A DNA stretch of 64,000 bases from Butyricicoccus_A sp963620595 (GCA_963620595.1 CAVFAY010000001.1:124001-188000), one strand, 5' to 3'; shown: positions 16,750 through 25,198, counted from the stretch's first letter. Program-made: numbers and translations. The notes: generated by a model from the letters alone, not told the origin.

Positions 16750-17195
16750 TATTCCGCCTTTTCACGTGCCACTGCGCCGAGAACGCCGTTGACAAAAGCA
16801 GATGCTTCCTTGGATTCATATTTCTTTGCGAGCGCAACAGCCTCGTCAATTGCAGTGCCTACCGGAACGTCTTCTGCGTACTGCATTTCGTACAGTGCCA
16901 GACGCAGTAAAGACATTGTCATGTGCGTCAAACGATTGGTTTTCCAGTTGGTAGAATGTGCTTCTACTACCGCGTCCAGCTCTGCATTGTGTGTGCAGAC
17001 GCCGAGAACGGTATTGCGAATATATGTTTTTTGCTCTTCCGGCAGTTCACCCGCATACAGTGCAACGTCACCCGCCAGTGATTCCATAACCTCTTGTTCC
17101 AGACGGTCTGAAACGAGTTCCGCGTCATCAAACTGCTTAAAGCTCAATTCAAAAATCAGATGCAGTGCAATTTCTCTTGCTTCTTTTCTTCCCAC
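16749..17195 (-). CDS. nusB: Transcription antitermination protein NusB
   Basis: NusB binds boxA RNA with NusE (S10) and supports antitermination in rRNA operons. The 148-residue protein has the all-helical NusB domain with REIALHLIFELSFK at the N-terminus and the conserved end segment PVGTAIDEAVALAKKYESKEASAFVNGVLG (quoted in part: residues after PVG contain the canonical AINEAVELAK-like helix). I chose the GTG start at 17195, seven bases after GGAGG. It is the first gene of the nusB-tsaD-like-xseA-xseB-ispA operon, with a TATAAT box at 17247-17252. Confidence 0.95.
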   Translation of the reverse strand: MGRKEAREIALHLIFELSFKQFDDAELVSDRLEQEVMESLAGDVALYAGELPEEQKTYIRNTVLGVCTHNAELDAVVEAHSTNWKTNRLTHMTMSLLRLALYEMQYAEDVPVGTAIDEAVALAKKYESKEASAFVNGVLGAVAREKAE

Positions 17196-17246
17196 AGGGA
17201 TACCTCCGTATTTAGTTAAAACTAGCCATTTTATGATTTGAAATAT

Positions 17247-17275
17247 ATTATACAACAAGTCTGCAAAAAAATAAA
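17247..17275 (-). promoter_or_regulatory. Putative promoter of the nusB operon
   Basis: A perfect TATAAT (17247-17252) lies about 50 bp upstream of nusB. The -35 hexamer at 17-nt spacing (TTTATT, 17270-17275) is weak and lies inside the asp23 terminator. Confidence 0.5.
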
Positions 17276-17306
17276 CCCTCGACCGACATTGGTCAGGGTT
17301 TATTTT
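17264..17306 (-). terminator. Terminator of asp23
   Basis: A 12-bp perfect stem (17268-17279 with 17295-17306, AAAATAAACCCT and complement) is extended internally by GACC/GGTC and followed on the minus strand by six T. It starts 13 bp after the asp23 stop. Confidence 0.85.
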
Positions 17307-17318
17307 ACTGTGCTTTGA

Positions 17319-17714
17319 TCACTGAACCTCAGTCGATACGGCCGTCGGCGTCTCAAAAGACACTCCACCCACATTAATATTGACTGCCGAAGTACGCATA
17401 CCGGTCATGGACAGAATTGAAGATCGAACTGCCTCCTGTACCTTTTTGCTTACTTCGCAAATGTCATAGCCGTACTGTGCGAGCATACTCACCTCGACTT
17501 CGACCAGATCGCCATGGAACACGACCTTTACGCCCTTTGCCAAGCTTTTCTTACCTAAAAACTCTGCAACATTGGTGCCAATGCCGGAATAGAGGTTGCC
17601 TACGCCCTCTGTCTCAGATGCCGCAATCGCTGCAATCGACGCGATGACATCCTCAGAAATGCGAACGCTGTCCTGTTCGCTGCCGGAAGTCCAGTATTCC
17701 TTACCGTCTGCCAT
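17319..17714 (-). CDS. Asp23/Gls24 family envelope stress protein
   Basis: This 131-residue protein belongs to the Asp23/YloU (DUF322) family. It has the central segments ASIAAIAASETEGVGNLYSG and KGVKVVFHGDLVEVEVSML, and ends with VNINVGGVSFE, the typical strand pattern. Members form filaments or membrane-proximal assemblies and respond to envelope or alkaline stress. The ATG at 17714 has AAGGAG ten bases upstream. It has its own extended -10 promoter and a terminator, so it is a monocistronic gene between spoIIIAH and nusB, a common clostridial position. Confidence 0.92.
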   Translation of the reverse strand: MADGKEYWTSGSEQDSVRISEDVIASIAAIAASETEGVGNLYSGIGTNVAEFLGKKSLAKGVKVVFHGDLVEVEVSMLAQYGYDICEVSKKVQEAVRSSILSMTGMRTSAVNINVGGVSFETPTAVSTEVQ

Positions 17715-17738
17715 AGGTATCACACTCCTTACGATGTG

Positions 17739-17767
17739 ATTATACCATACGTTTCGGCATTTGAAAA
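17739..17767 (-). promoter_or_regulatory. Promoter of asp23
   Basis: An extended -10 element (TGG then TATAAT at 17739-17744) with a 17-nt spacer to TTTTCA (17762-17767). It lies just upstream of the AAGGAG ribosome-binding site of asp23. Confidence 0.65.
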
Positions 17768-17789
17768 CAAAAAATTGAAAAAAGCCGGA

Positions 17790-18386
17790 TTATTTCGCTT
17801 CGCTGACACGGAGCATGGATGCCTGCGCACCAGTTTCAGACAGCACCATATCCGAAATAGCTGCTGTAGAAGAAGCGTTTAAGCCGCCCTTTGGCGAGGA
17901 TACAATCACGCTGATTGTTTCATCCGAAATATAGACGACCGCATCCGTATAGCCCTTGGATTTCAGTTGACTTTCTAACCGTTCTTCTTTTACGGTATTC
18001 CCTGCAATCTGCGTAATCTTCTCGCTTGCTTGTTTCTTGGAGTCTTCCGATGCGCTGTCACTGGAAACGGTTTCTCGTAACATCGTGAGCGCTTCATCTC
18101 GCGCAGTTTCTCGAGACAACCGCGCCTGTGCAAAATAATCCGTCTGATTTGTATCCGCTGATTCGGAAGTCTTTTCATTGTTTTTCGTTTCTTCCGAGTC
18201 AGCCGTTTCTGTATGGTCTACTGCCGTCACTGCACCATAGATACTGCCAGTTGCCTCTGCTGCCGCCTGATCGGCAATGGTCAATGTATCCGGTGACTGA
18301 AAATAGCTCCAATTTAAATAGACTGCAACACACAGCATGAGACCAATCACGCCATACACAGCACCGCGCCTCTTTAAGGATACCAT
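17790..18386 (-). CDS. spoIIIAH: Stage III sporulation protein AH
   Basis: SpoIIIAH lies in the mother-cell engulfing membrane and binds forespore SpoIIQ to form the channel that links the two cells. The 198-residue protein has one N-terminal membrane segment (GAVYGVIGLMLCVAVYLNWS, about residues 8-27) followed by a low-complexity acidic linker and a C-terminal YscJ/FliF-like ring-building domain (residues about 110-198). GGAGG precedes the ATG by seven bases. It is the last gene of the spoIIIA operon. Confidence 0.94.
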   Translation of the reverse strand: MVSLKRRGAVYGVIGLMLCVAVYLNWSYFQSPDTLTIADQAAAEATGSIYGAVTAVDHTETADSEETKNNEKTSESADTNQTDYFAQARLSRETARDEALTMLRETVSSDSASEDSKKQASEKITQIAGNTVKEERLESQLKSKGYTDAVVYISDETISVIVSSPKGGLNASSTAAISDMVLSETGAQASMLRVSEAK

Positions 18387-18397
18387 GATCTTCCCTC

Positions 18398-18934
18398 CTA
18401 TTGACTCAGCTTTGATACAGATATGCAATCGCTGGAAATTCCACACAGGGCAGAAACCGCATGAACGATTTGCAATCGAACGGCATCATCGTCCGCCCCT
18501 TCGCATAGAACTACCGCACCTCGAAACGTCGGATACTTGCTCTTAATTAAAATCGGTACTTCTCCATAGTTTCCATCCGATAAAATAGACGTTGTGCTCT
18601 CATACGATTCATTGCTGTCGTTGTCGGTCGACTGACTTGATTTGCTGACATCCGCCGCATAGACGGACTCTTCCCCAGTTTCCAATGACAGCAATACGGT
18701 AACGCGCCCCGCTCCGTCAATCTGCGACAGACTATCCGCCACAGACTGTTGAAACGCCTGCAAATCAAATCCGTTGTCTGAATGTTCCGCCTCTTGCTCT
18801 TGCGCATTCGATGTAGGCTGCATATTAGAAGTCAATAGCAATAAGACACCGACCAGAATCACAAGCAAAAAGTATTTATATCGTCCTAAAATACGTGAGG
18901 CCCACACCTGCCACGCTTGCGCTTCCTGTTTCAT
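18398..18934 (-). CDS. spoIIIAG: Stage III sporulation protein AG
   Basis: SpoIIIAG forms a large ring in the mother-cell/forespore channel. The 178-residue protein has one membrane segment (YKYFLLVILVGVLLLLTS, about residues 20-37) and a C-terminal ring-building motif domain with GRVTVLLSLETG and FRGAVVLCEGADD. The ATG at 18934 overlaps the spoIIIAF stop in an ATGA arrangement, which decides the start over an upstream in-frame codon. A Ser/Asn/Asp-rich insert lies in the middle, as in other SpoIIIAG proteins. Confidence 0.93.
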   Translation of the reverse strand: MKQEAQAWQVWASRILGRYKYFLLVILVGVLLLLTSNMQPTSNAQEQEAEHSDNGFDLQAFQQSVADSLSQIDGAGRVTVLLSLETGEESVYAADVSKSSQSTDNDSNESYESTTSILSDGNYGEVPILIKSKYPTFRGAVVLCEGADDDAVRLQIVHAVSALCGISSDCISVSKLSQ

Positions 18935-19398
18935 TGTATGAAGATGCAATCAGCCGATATACCAAGCTGTTGGGCAAGTGTCTGCCTAAGCTGCGACAAA
19001 TCTGTATTTCCTTCTTGTTTTAAGGAAATCTGCGTAATCACAACTTGGTTATTCGTCTGAATCTGCGCGGATACCTGTGCCTGACACGAAACACCGCTCT
19101 GCTGCGCAAGCTGCTCCACATAATCGGCGGTCTCTGCTTCGATTTCTCGGATCATTTCTTGCTGAAACAGCTGTGTACTGTTTTCCATCTGTGTGGTCTC
19201 TATTTTAGGAAACAGATCTCGAAATCGCTGCGGTGCGTATTTCTGCATAGGAATAACGAGCGATACAATCAAGATTAAACCAGTTCCCATCCGAAGCACC
19301 TCCTTCGTTGCACCTTCCGGCACAACCGCCAATACGACTGCACCAAACAAAGAAGCGGCTGTAACACTTAAAATAATCTGGCGCAGCAGGTCAATCAC
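18931..19398 (-). CDS. spoIIIAF: Stage III sporulation protein AF
   Basis: The 155-residue protein has two N-terminal membrane segments (about residues 7-25 and 35-50) and a soluble C-terminal domain with a ring-building-motif-like fold, which matches SpoIIIAF. The family LRMGTGLILIVSLVIPM segment is present. It acts in the mother-cell sporulation channel complex. It overlaps spoIIIAE by four bases and spoIIIAG by four bases, so the cluster is tightly coupled. Confidence 0.92.
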   Translation of the reverse strand: MIDLLRQIILSVTAASLFGAVVLAVVPEGATKEVLRMGTGLILIVSLVIPMQKYAPQRFRDLFPKIETTQMENSTQLFQQEMIREIEAETADYVEQLAQQSGVSCQAQVSAQIQTNNQVVITQISLKQEGNTDLSQLRQTLAQQLGISADCIFIQ

Positions 19399-20498
19399 GT
19401 TGTCATCACCACCGAATACACTAGCTCAAAAAACAAAATGGCTGAACAGCTTCCTAACATGCCTAAAATCATGCCCATGCTGTCCGCAATACCATCGGCA
19501 AGCCCGCTGAGCGATTTGGGGCAAATCGGTGACAGAACAGCCGCGCCAATTTTGAACACCAAGTAATTCACACCAATCCGCAAAAACGGCACGAGACAAA
19601 TCGCACAGATACACAGCATTCCAAAGACTCCCAAAGAATTTTTGAGAATCACAGCTCCCGCCAGAACAGAATCTGCCGCACCGGACAAGATGTTGCCAAC
19701 GAGCGGCACAGAGGAATTCAGTGCAAATTTTGCCGCTTTTACCGTTCCTGCATCCATTCCGTGACTGACCGATCCGGAAATTGTGATATAAAAGAAAAAT
19801 AACGTCAGCAGCAGCTTTAGGGAACTGACAATCAGCCATTTGATACACGCTGCCAATCGTGTCAGCATATCATTTCCAATCGCTGTATTGACGGTAATAA
19901 TTGCAACATACGCAGATACTGCAGGAATATATACGCCGGTGATCAAAGAAATACAAAAATCCAGCGCGAACATCGTGCCGCTGTATACCAAGGCGGCAGA
20001 AGCAGGCGCTCCGGTCAAACTGATTGCCGTCGTCATGACTGGCAGCATGGATTTTGAGAAGATCTGTATCTGTTCTGTCGTCTCCCGACATAAGCTAGTC
20101 AGTCCGGTAAGCGTTTGATAAACAGCAGCCGTCATCCCCAGTGCTCCCGCCAGCTGTAAAATCAGTGGAGAAATCCGCGATGTTTTGGAAAAGCTCTCCG
20201 CACAGCTGCACAAAATCATAACGACAGCAGCACCTGTCAGCGCAGCAACCGCTTCGGCAATGGCGCCCCGCTGCTGCGTTTGCGTCTGGCATAGGATCTG
20301 AGAAATTGTCTGTGTCAAATCTTTGCCCTCGGACAGCTCGTCTAACAAGGTTTGGTCCTCGCCACTCAAGGAACGCCGCATGGATGCCTGTCCCTGTATC
20401 TGCTGATCGGAAAACATATCCGTCGCATATGCCGGTCTCTGTGCAACGCATAGACAAAGACAGAGACAGACAATCACAGCAATTCCAAAGCGTTTCAT
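19395..20498 (-). CDS. spoIIIAE: Stage III sporulation protein AE
   Basis: SpoIIIAE is the large multi-pass membrane protein of the SpoIIIA complex. The 367-residue protein begins with a signal-like segment (FGIAVIVCLCLCLCVAQRPA), then a soluble stretch, then about seven hydrophobic segments from residue 75 onward. The segment GSVSHGMDAGTVKAAKFALN with SVPLVGNILSGAADSVL after it is the most conserved part of the family. The gene follows spoIIIAD by 18 bp. Confidence 0.94.
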   Translation of the reverse strand: MKRFGIAVIVCLCLCLCVAQRPAYATDMFSDQQIQGQASMRRSLSGEDQTLLDELSEGKDLTQTISQILCQTQTQQRGAIAEAVAALTGAAVVMILCSCAESFSKTSRISPLILQLAGALGMTAAVYQTLTGLTSLCRETTEQIQIFSKSMLPVMTTAISLTGAPASAALVYSGTMFALDFCISLITGVYIPAVSAYVAIITVNTAIGNDMLTRLAACIKWLIVSSLKLLLTLFFFYITISGSVSHGMDAGTVKAAKFALNSSVPLVGNILSGAADSVLAGAVILKNSLGVFGMLCICAICLVPFLRIGVNYLVFKIGAAVLSPICPKSLSGLADGIADSMGMILGMLGSCSAILFFELVYSVVMTT

Positions 20499-20516
20499 AC
20501 CTCCGCTCCTTTTTTA

Positions 20517-20906
20517 TTACAGCAGCATGGATTCCAGCAAGGCAAAGACTTCCCGCATGAGCGGAATGCACACAGCAATAGCAGCGATGACGCCCGCCAG
20601 CTCCAATTTGCTGCCCAGCGCACTTTCTCCCGCGTCTTTGCATACCTGCGCCGTGATATGCACAATAACCGCAATGCCAACTGCCTTAATAACCGGCACG
20701 TACAGATTTTTTGTCATTCCCGCTGCGTTTAAAAAGCCAGACAGCACCGCAAAAATTTGTTCTATCGGCTCTAAAATTGCATACAGCAAAAGCAGCCCGC
20801 ACGCGAGAGCAGTCAAAATGCCGAATACCGGCGAAATCGGCCGCAAAAACGCAGCAAATAATGCGCCGCAGACCGCCAACGCTGCCAATTTAAAAATCAA
20901 ATACAT
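20517..20906 (-). CDS. spoIIIAD: Stage III sporulation protein AD
   Basis: This 129-residue protein has four predicted membrane segments and the conserved cytoplasmic-side features of SpoIIIAD, including LYVPVIKAVGIAVIVHITAQ followed by CKDAGESALGSKLELAG. It is a membrane component of the mother-cell channel. The ATG at 20906 overlaps the spoIIIAC stop by 17 bp and has no clear ribosome-binding site, so translation probably depends on reading of spoIIIAC. Confidence 0.93.
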   Translation of the reverse strand: MYLIFKLAALAVCGALFAAFLRPISPVFGILTALACGLLLLYAILEPIEQIFAVLSGFLNAAGMTKNLYVPVIKAVGIAVIVHITAQVCKDAGESALGSKLELAGVIAAIAVCIPLMREVFALLESMLL

Positions 20907-21090
20907 GTTGAATCAACGTAAACAGCTCACTGATTTTCTGTACAATGAGCATCATCACAACAATGAGTCCCGCCAGCGTGGTCATCATCGCCTGCTCTTC
21001 TCGTCCAGAACGAACAAGCAGCTGATTGAGCACGGCGACCAAAATACCCACTGCGGCAATTTTAAAAATCAAATCCACTTCCATACGCAT
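20890..21090 (-). CDS. spoIIIAC: Stage III sporulation protein AC
   Basis: The 66-residue protein has two membrane segments (about residues 5-20 and 32-52) joined by the short conserved loop NQLLVRSGREEQA, which is the SpoIIIAC pattern. It acts as a small integral membrane component of the mother-cell complex. It follows spoIIIAB by three bases and overlaps spoIIIAD. Confidence 0.93.
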   Translation of the reverse strand: MRMEVDLIFKIAAVGILVAVLNQLLVRSGREEQAMMTTLAGLIVVMMLIVQKISELFTLIQHVFDF

Positions 21091-21093
21091 GTA

Positions 21094-21612
21094 TCAAATC
21101 AAAATCAGCACCAGCAGAATACCTGTCGCCACGCAGCAGGTGCGGTACACATTTCCTTTGCTTTTCATCTCGGTAGAAGCAATGTCCAGCTGTCTGGTCA
21201 ATCGCGTTTTTGTGTAGGAAATACTGTTGAGCTGTGCCTGCACATCATATTTTCCGATAAATTCTGATAAATCGCACAAAATGAGGATGTCCTCTTCTTT
21301 CAGTCCGACAAAGGTTCCGTATTCCCGCATGGCTTTCATCCATTTGAATGTCATAGACAGCCCGTCATCGTGCTGCATCATTTGCTGCATAGGCTGAAAT
21401 AACCCGGAAATACTGTCGCGTGAGTCTGCCGCCAGCTTTGCCACAATATCCGGTATGCTCGTCAAATGAAACGAAAGCTCCGCGGAAATCAGATCCAACG
21501 CAGACAGCATATCGCCTAACGCGATTACCCGCCTGCGAAAATGTCGTCTTTGTGTCATTCCAATACCGGTAAACGAACCAATCACCAACAATACACCCAT
21601 GATTTTTAACAT
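21094..21612 (-). CDS. spoIIIAB: Stage III sporulation protein AB
   Basis: The 172-residue protein has membrane segments at the N-terminus (residues about 4-20) and C-terminus (about 153-172) and a helical soluble domain between, the SpoIIIAB architecture related to type II secretion F proteins. The segment LSAELSFHLTSIPDIVAKLA matches the family. It sits between spoIIIAA and spoIIIAC. Confidence 0.92.
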   Translation of the reverse strand: MLKIMGVLLVIGSFTGIGMTQRRHFRRRVIALGDMLSALDLISAELSFHLTSIPDIVAKLAADSRDSISGLFQPMQQMMQHDDGLSMTFKWMKAMREYGTFVGLKEEDILILCDLSEFIGKYDVQAQLNSISYTKTRLTRQLDIASTEMKSKGNVYRTCCVATGILLVLILI

Positions 21613-21634
21613 TCCTGTTCGTCCTTTCTATTTG

Positions 21635-22507
21635 CTAGACAATCCGCGTCACTTGATGCCGCTGTTCGATACAAAACACACGGGTAAAAATCTTTCGTTC
21701 CTGCAATCGCTGGTACAATGGGCGAAGCTGAAAATCTTCCAAATTCCATGCATGTGCCGAAGCGAGCACCGCCGTGCCACAGTGCGCCGCGCATTCTGCG
21801 GCAAAGATATCTGCTTCTGATGTAATCTCATCCAAAACAAGCACCTGCGGCGACATCGTCTTGACCAACATCATAGCCGCCTGCGCTTTGGGACATCCAT
21901 CTATTACATCGGTATGCCCGCCGACATCAAATTGAGGAACACCGTGATGCAGTGCCGCCAGTTCTGACCGCTCATCTGCAATAGCGGTACGAACGTGCGC
22001 ATTAGACAGCTGACGGGCAATATCGCGCAGAAGGGTTGTCTTTCCACAACCGGGCGGAGCCAAAAACAAAGCATTGTGTAAGTGCGTTCCATCGGACAGC
22101 TGCTGCAGCAGTTCCGGCGAAGCAACTCCTTTGATCTGGCGGGCGATGCGAATATTGAGCGAGGAAATATTGCGAAAGGAAATCATATTTCCATCCTGCA
22201 CGGCGGTCTGTCCGCACACGCCGATGCGATGGCCGCCGCGCATGGTCAAAAATCCCTGCCGCAAGCTGTCCGCACAGGTATGAATTGAATACTCTGCCGC
22301 CCGTTCCAAGGTATTTTGAATTTCTGTCTCACGAAAAACGGCATCTCCTATACGCTGTTCCTTTCCGTCTACGACAAGATACATCGGCTGTTCCACACGC
22401 AGACGCAATTCTTCACTTTGCAGCTGTGTCTCCATCGGCAGCCGCTGCAAGGCCTGCCTCCGCTCCAAAAGCAGACAGGCGCAGGCTTGTTTGAGCCGCT
22501 GTTCCAT
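21635..22507 (-). CDS. spoIIIAA: Stage III sporulation protein AA (ATPase)
   Basis: SpoIIIAA is the cytoplasmic secretion-type ATPase of the mother-cell channel. The 290-residue protein has a Walker A motif PGCGKTT at residues 152-158, a Walker B segment VLVLDEIT and a preceding RGGHRIGVCG motif typical of the family. It is the first gene of the complete AA-AH operon. A GGAGGG ribosome-binding site precedes the ATG. Expression would be expected from sigma-E in the mother cell, but I could not identify a convincing sigma-E promoter upstream. Confidence 0.95.
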   Translation of the reverse strand: MEQRLKQACACLLLERRQALQRLPMETQLQSEELRLRVEQPMYLVVDGKEQRIGDAVFRETEIQNTLERAAEYSIHTCADSLRQGFLTMRGGHRIGVCGQTAVQDGNMISFRNISSLNIRIARQIKGVASPELLQQLSDGTHLHNALFLAPPGCGKTTLLRDIARQLSNAHVRTAIADERSELAALHHGVPQFDVGGHTDVIDGCPKAQAAMMLVKTMSPQVLVLDEITSEADIFAAECAAHCGTAVLASAHAWNLEDFQLRPLYQRLQERKIFTRVFCIEQRHQVTRIV

Positions 22508-22574
22508 ATTCGCCCTCCTCTCTGATAGGATGTTGATTCAGCTTATGTGCACTGCCTCTGTGGTAGAACGAAAA

Positions 22575-22637
22575 CCGAGAGAATTTTTCAGAAATTTGTG
22601 CAAAAGTTATCCAATTACAACTTTTGCATTCTCTCGG
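22575..22637. repeat. Nested inverted repeats in the spoIIIAA/nfnA divergent region
   Basis: Two perfect inverted repeats are nested: CCGAGAGAAT (22575-22584) with its complement at 22628-22637, and GCAAAAGTT (22600-22608) with its complement at 22619-22627. The right arms are contiguous, whereas the left arms are separated by 15 nt. The rest of the 294-bp region holds the nfnA promoter at 22686-22714. Confidence 0.75.
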
Positions 22638-22685
22638 AATTCTTTGCATAATTATTGATTTTCGTAAAAAAAGATTCCAAAGGTA

Positions 22686-22714
22686 TTGTGAAAATTCCTC
22701 AAATATTGTATTAT
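22686..22714 (+). promoter_or_regulatory. Promoter of nfnAB
   Basis: TTGTGA (22686-22691), a 17-nt spacer and TATTAT (22709-22714) lie about 90 bp upstream of nfnA. An AGGAGG ribosome-binding site follows before the ATG. Confidence 0.6.
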
Positions 22715-22801
22715 AAGATTAGTTGGTTTATCTAAAAAGATATTGTTGATTGATTGGTTTGTGTAATTACAATGTTTTATTGATATTAGGAGGATATTTT
22801 C

Positions 22802-23644
22802 ATGTATCAAATTCTTGAAAAGCGTCGTTTGAGTTCAAACGTAGTCCTGCTGGTCATCGATGCACCGTATGTTGCAAAGAAGGCTGAGCCGGGTCAGTTT
22901 ATCATTCTCCGCGTTGATGCGGATGGCGAGCGTATCCCGCTGACCATCTCTGCCTACGACCGTGAGAAGGGTACCATTACGATTGTTGTCCAGGAAGTTG
23001 GCGCAACGACCATGAAGCTGGGTCAGCTCAATGAGGGCGACTGCCTGCATGACTTTGTCGGTCCGCTGGGCAAGGCTTCTGAATTCGACGGCATCAAGAA
23101 GGCTGCTGTTGTCGGCGGCGGTCTGGGCTGTGCTATCGCGCTGCCGCAGGCACAGAAGCTGCACGACATGGGCGTTGACGTAGATCTGATCGCAGGCTTC
23201 CGCAACACAGACGCTATCATTCTCGAGGACGAGATGAAGGGCGCATGTTCCAGACTGACTCTGGTAACCGATGACGGTTCCAACGGTCACAAGGGCTTTG
23301 TTACCGACGCTCTGAAAGAGCTGATTGAGGCTGGCAACAAGTACGACATTGTTATTGCTATCGGTCCGATGATTATGATGAAGTTCGTCTGCAAGACGAC
23401 CGAGCCGTATGGCATCAAGACCATCGTTTCCATGAACACGATCATGGTTGACGGCACCGGCATGTGCGGCGGCTGCCGTCTGACTGTTGGCGGCGAGACC
23501 AAGTTCGCTTGTGTAGACGGTCCGGACTTCGACGGTCATCAGGTTGACTTCGATGAGGCTATGCGCCGTTCCGCTATCTACAAGCCGCAGGAGCAGGCTG
23601 CTAGAGAGCACCAGTGCAATCTCATGAAAATGGAGGTAAAGTAA
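22802..23644 (+). CDS. nfnA: NADH-dependent ferredoxin:NADP oxidoreductase subunit A (SudB/PyrK-like)
   Basis: This 280-residue flavoprotein has a ferredoxin-reductase FAD domain (ERIPLTISAYD, the R-x-x-T flavin motif), a nucleotide-binding domain with VVGGGLGCAIALPQAQ, and a C-terminal iron-sulfur segment MCGGCRLTVGGETKFAC. With the adjacent GltA-like subunit it forms NfnAB, which bifurcates electrons between NADPH, NADH and ferredoxin in anaerobes. Databases may also call it a sulfide dehydrogenase or glutamate synthase-associated subunit. Codon use is strongly biased toward a few codons, which suggests high expression. AGGAGG precedes the ATG. Confidence 0.88.
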   Translation: MYQILEKRRLSSNVVLLVIDAPYVAKKAEPGQFIILRVDADGERIPLTISAYDREKGTITIVVQEVGATTMKLGQLNEGDCLHDFVGPLGKASEFDGIKKAAVVGGGLGCAIALPQAQKLHDMGVDVDLIAGFRNTDAIILEDEMKGACSRLTLVTDDGSNGHKGFVTDALKELIEAGNKYDIVIAIGPMIMMKFVCKTTEPYGIKTIVSMNTIMVDGTGMCGGCRLTVGGETKFACVDGPDFDGHQVDFDEAMRRSAIYKPQEQAAREHQCNLMKMEVK

Positions 23645-23646
23645 AG

Positions 23647-25047
23647 ATGGCAAAGCCGAATATGTCCCCAGTTAAGAATCCGATCCCAGAGCAGGATCCG
23701 AACGTAAGAAACAAGAACTTCCTGGAAGTTTCTCTTGGTTATGATGAAGCTACCGCAGTGGACGAAGCAACCCGCTGCTTGAATTGTAAGAACAAGCCGT
23801 GCGTTGGCGGCTGCCCGGTAAACGTACAGATTCCGGACTTTATCTCCCTGATTAAGGAAGGCAAGTTCCTCGAAGCAAACGCGAAGATCAAGGAAACCAG
23901 TTCCCTTCCGGCTGTCTGTGGTCGTGTATGCCCGCAGGAGAGCCAGTGTGAGAGCAAGTGCGTGCGCGGCATCAAGGGCGAGCCGGTTGGCATTGGCCGT
24001 CTGGAGCGCTTCGCTGCTGACTATGCAATGGCACATCCGTCTAACGATCCGATTGAAGTACCGGAATCCAACGGTCACAAGGTTGCTGTTGTCGGTGCAG
24101 GCCCTGCTGGTCTGACCTGTGCAGGCGATCTGGTAGCAAAGGGCTACGATGTCACCGTATTTGAAGTACTGCACACCGCTGGCGGCGTGCTGATGTACGG
24201 CATTCCAGAGTTCCGTCTGCCGAAGGCAATTGTACAGAAGGAAATCGACACTCTGAAGGCAAAGGGCGTAAAGTTCATGCTGAACTTCGTTGTCGGCCGT
24301 ACCGAGACCATCGACGACCTGTTTGCTGCTGGCTACGAGGCTATTTTCGTAGGTTCTGGCGCTGGTCTGCCGAACTTCATGCGCATCCCGGGCGAGGGCT
24401 TCAACGGCGTTTACTCTGCAAACGAGTACCTGACCCGTGTTAACCTGATGAAGGCATACAAGGAAGATTCCGACACCCCGATCTACCACGCAAAGCGCGT
24501 CGCTGTATTTGGCGGCGGCAACGTAGCAATGGATGCTGCTCGCTGCGCAAAGCGTATGGGTGCTGAGGAAGTATATATTGTATACCGTCGTTCCGAGGCT
24601 GAGCTTCCGGCACGTAAGGAAGAGGTTCACCACGCAAAGGAAGAGGGCATCATCTTCAAGCTGCTGGCTAACCCGATTGAAATTTACGGTGATGATGATT
24701 TCCACGTAAAGAGCGTACATATCCAGAACATGGAGCTGGGTGAGCCGGATGCTTCCGGCCGTCGTCGTCCGATCCCGATTGAGGGCAGCACAGACGTTCT
24801 TGATGTTGATGCTGTTATCGTTGCAATCGGTACTTCCCCGAACCCGCTGATCCGCACCACGACCCCGGGTCTGGAAGCAAACCGCAAGGGCTGCATCGTA
24901 GCTGACGAAGTTGGCGCAACCTCCAAGGAAGGCGTATTCGCAGGCGGCGACGCTGTTACCGGCGCTGCTACCGTTATCCTGGCAATGGGCGCTGGCAAGA
25001 AGGCTGCTGCTGCTATGGACGAGTACATTCAGAACAAGAACAAGTAG
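23647..25047 (+). CDS. nfnB: NADPH-dependent glutamate synthase small subunit-like protein (NfnB)
   Basis: The 466-residue protein has the N-terminal double-cubane cysteine pattern (CLNCKNKPCVGGCPV and CGRVCPQESQCESKC), an FAD-binding GAGPAGLTCAGDL and an NADPH-binding FGGGNVAMDAARC, the GltD fold. Located three bases after nfnA, it is best read as the large NfnB subunit, not as a true glutamate synthase partner, because no gltB gene is present. The ATG at 23647 follows GGAGG. Codon use is as biased as in nfnA. A strong terminator follows. Confidence 0.88.
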   Translation: MAKPNMSPVKNPIPEQDPNVRNKNFLEVSLGYDEATAVDEATRCLNCKNKPCVGGCPVNVQIPDFISLIKEGKFLEANAKIKETSSLPAVCGRVCPQESQCESKCVRGIKGEPVGIGRLERFAADYAMAHPSNDPIEVPESNGHKVAVVGAGPAGLTCAGDLVAKGYDVTVFEVLHTAGGVLMYGIPEFRLPKAIVQKEIDTLKAKGVKFMLNFVVGRTETIDDLFAAGYEAIFVGSGAGLPNFMRIPGEGFNGVYSANEYLTRVNLMKAYKEDSDTPIYHAKRVAVFGGGNVAMDAARCAKRMGAEEVYIVYRRSEAELPARKEEVHHAKEEGIIFKLLANPIEIYGDDDFHVKSVHIQNMELGEPDASGRRRPIPIEGSTDVLDVDAVIVAIGTSPNPLIRTTTPGLEANRKGCIVADEVGATSKEGVFAGGDAVTGAATVILAMGAGKKAAAAMDEYIQNKNK

Positions 25048-25068
25048 TCTGATCTGAAGATAAAGTAA

Positions 25069-25098
25069 TCCCCCGCCGGTTTTCGGCGGGGGATTTTT
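25069..25098 (+). terminator. Terminator of nfnAB
   Basis: A 10-bp GC-rich stem (25069-25078 with 25084-25093) is followed by five T. It starts 21 bp after the nfnB stop. Confidence 0.93.
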
Positions 25099-25153
25099 CG
25101 TCTTTATGTAGGACGCGGAGCAGATAGCACACGCCCTCTGGTTGTATCCTGCG

Positions 25154-25177
25154 CACGGCAATACAGGTGTTGCCGTG
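25154..25177. repeat. Inverted repeat between nfnB and acpP
   Basis: CACGGCAA (25154-25161) and its exact complement (25170-25177) enclose an 8-nt loop. It lies between two terminators in a convergent gap and has no assigned role. Confidence 0.5.
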
Positions 25178-25198
25178 AATTTCACGTCAACAAACGCA

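Noticed and set aside
22508..22574. Sigma-E promoter for the spoIIIA operon
   Set aside because: I expected one, but no stretch matches both the -35 and -10 consensus with acceptable spacing.
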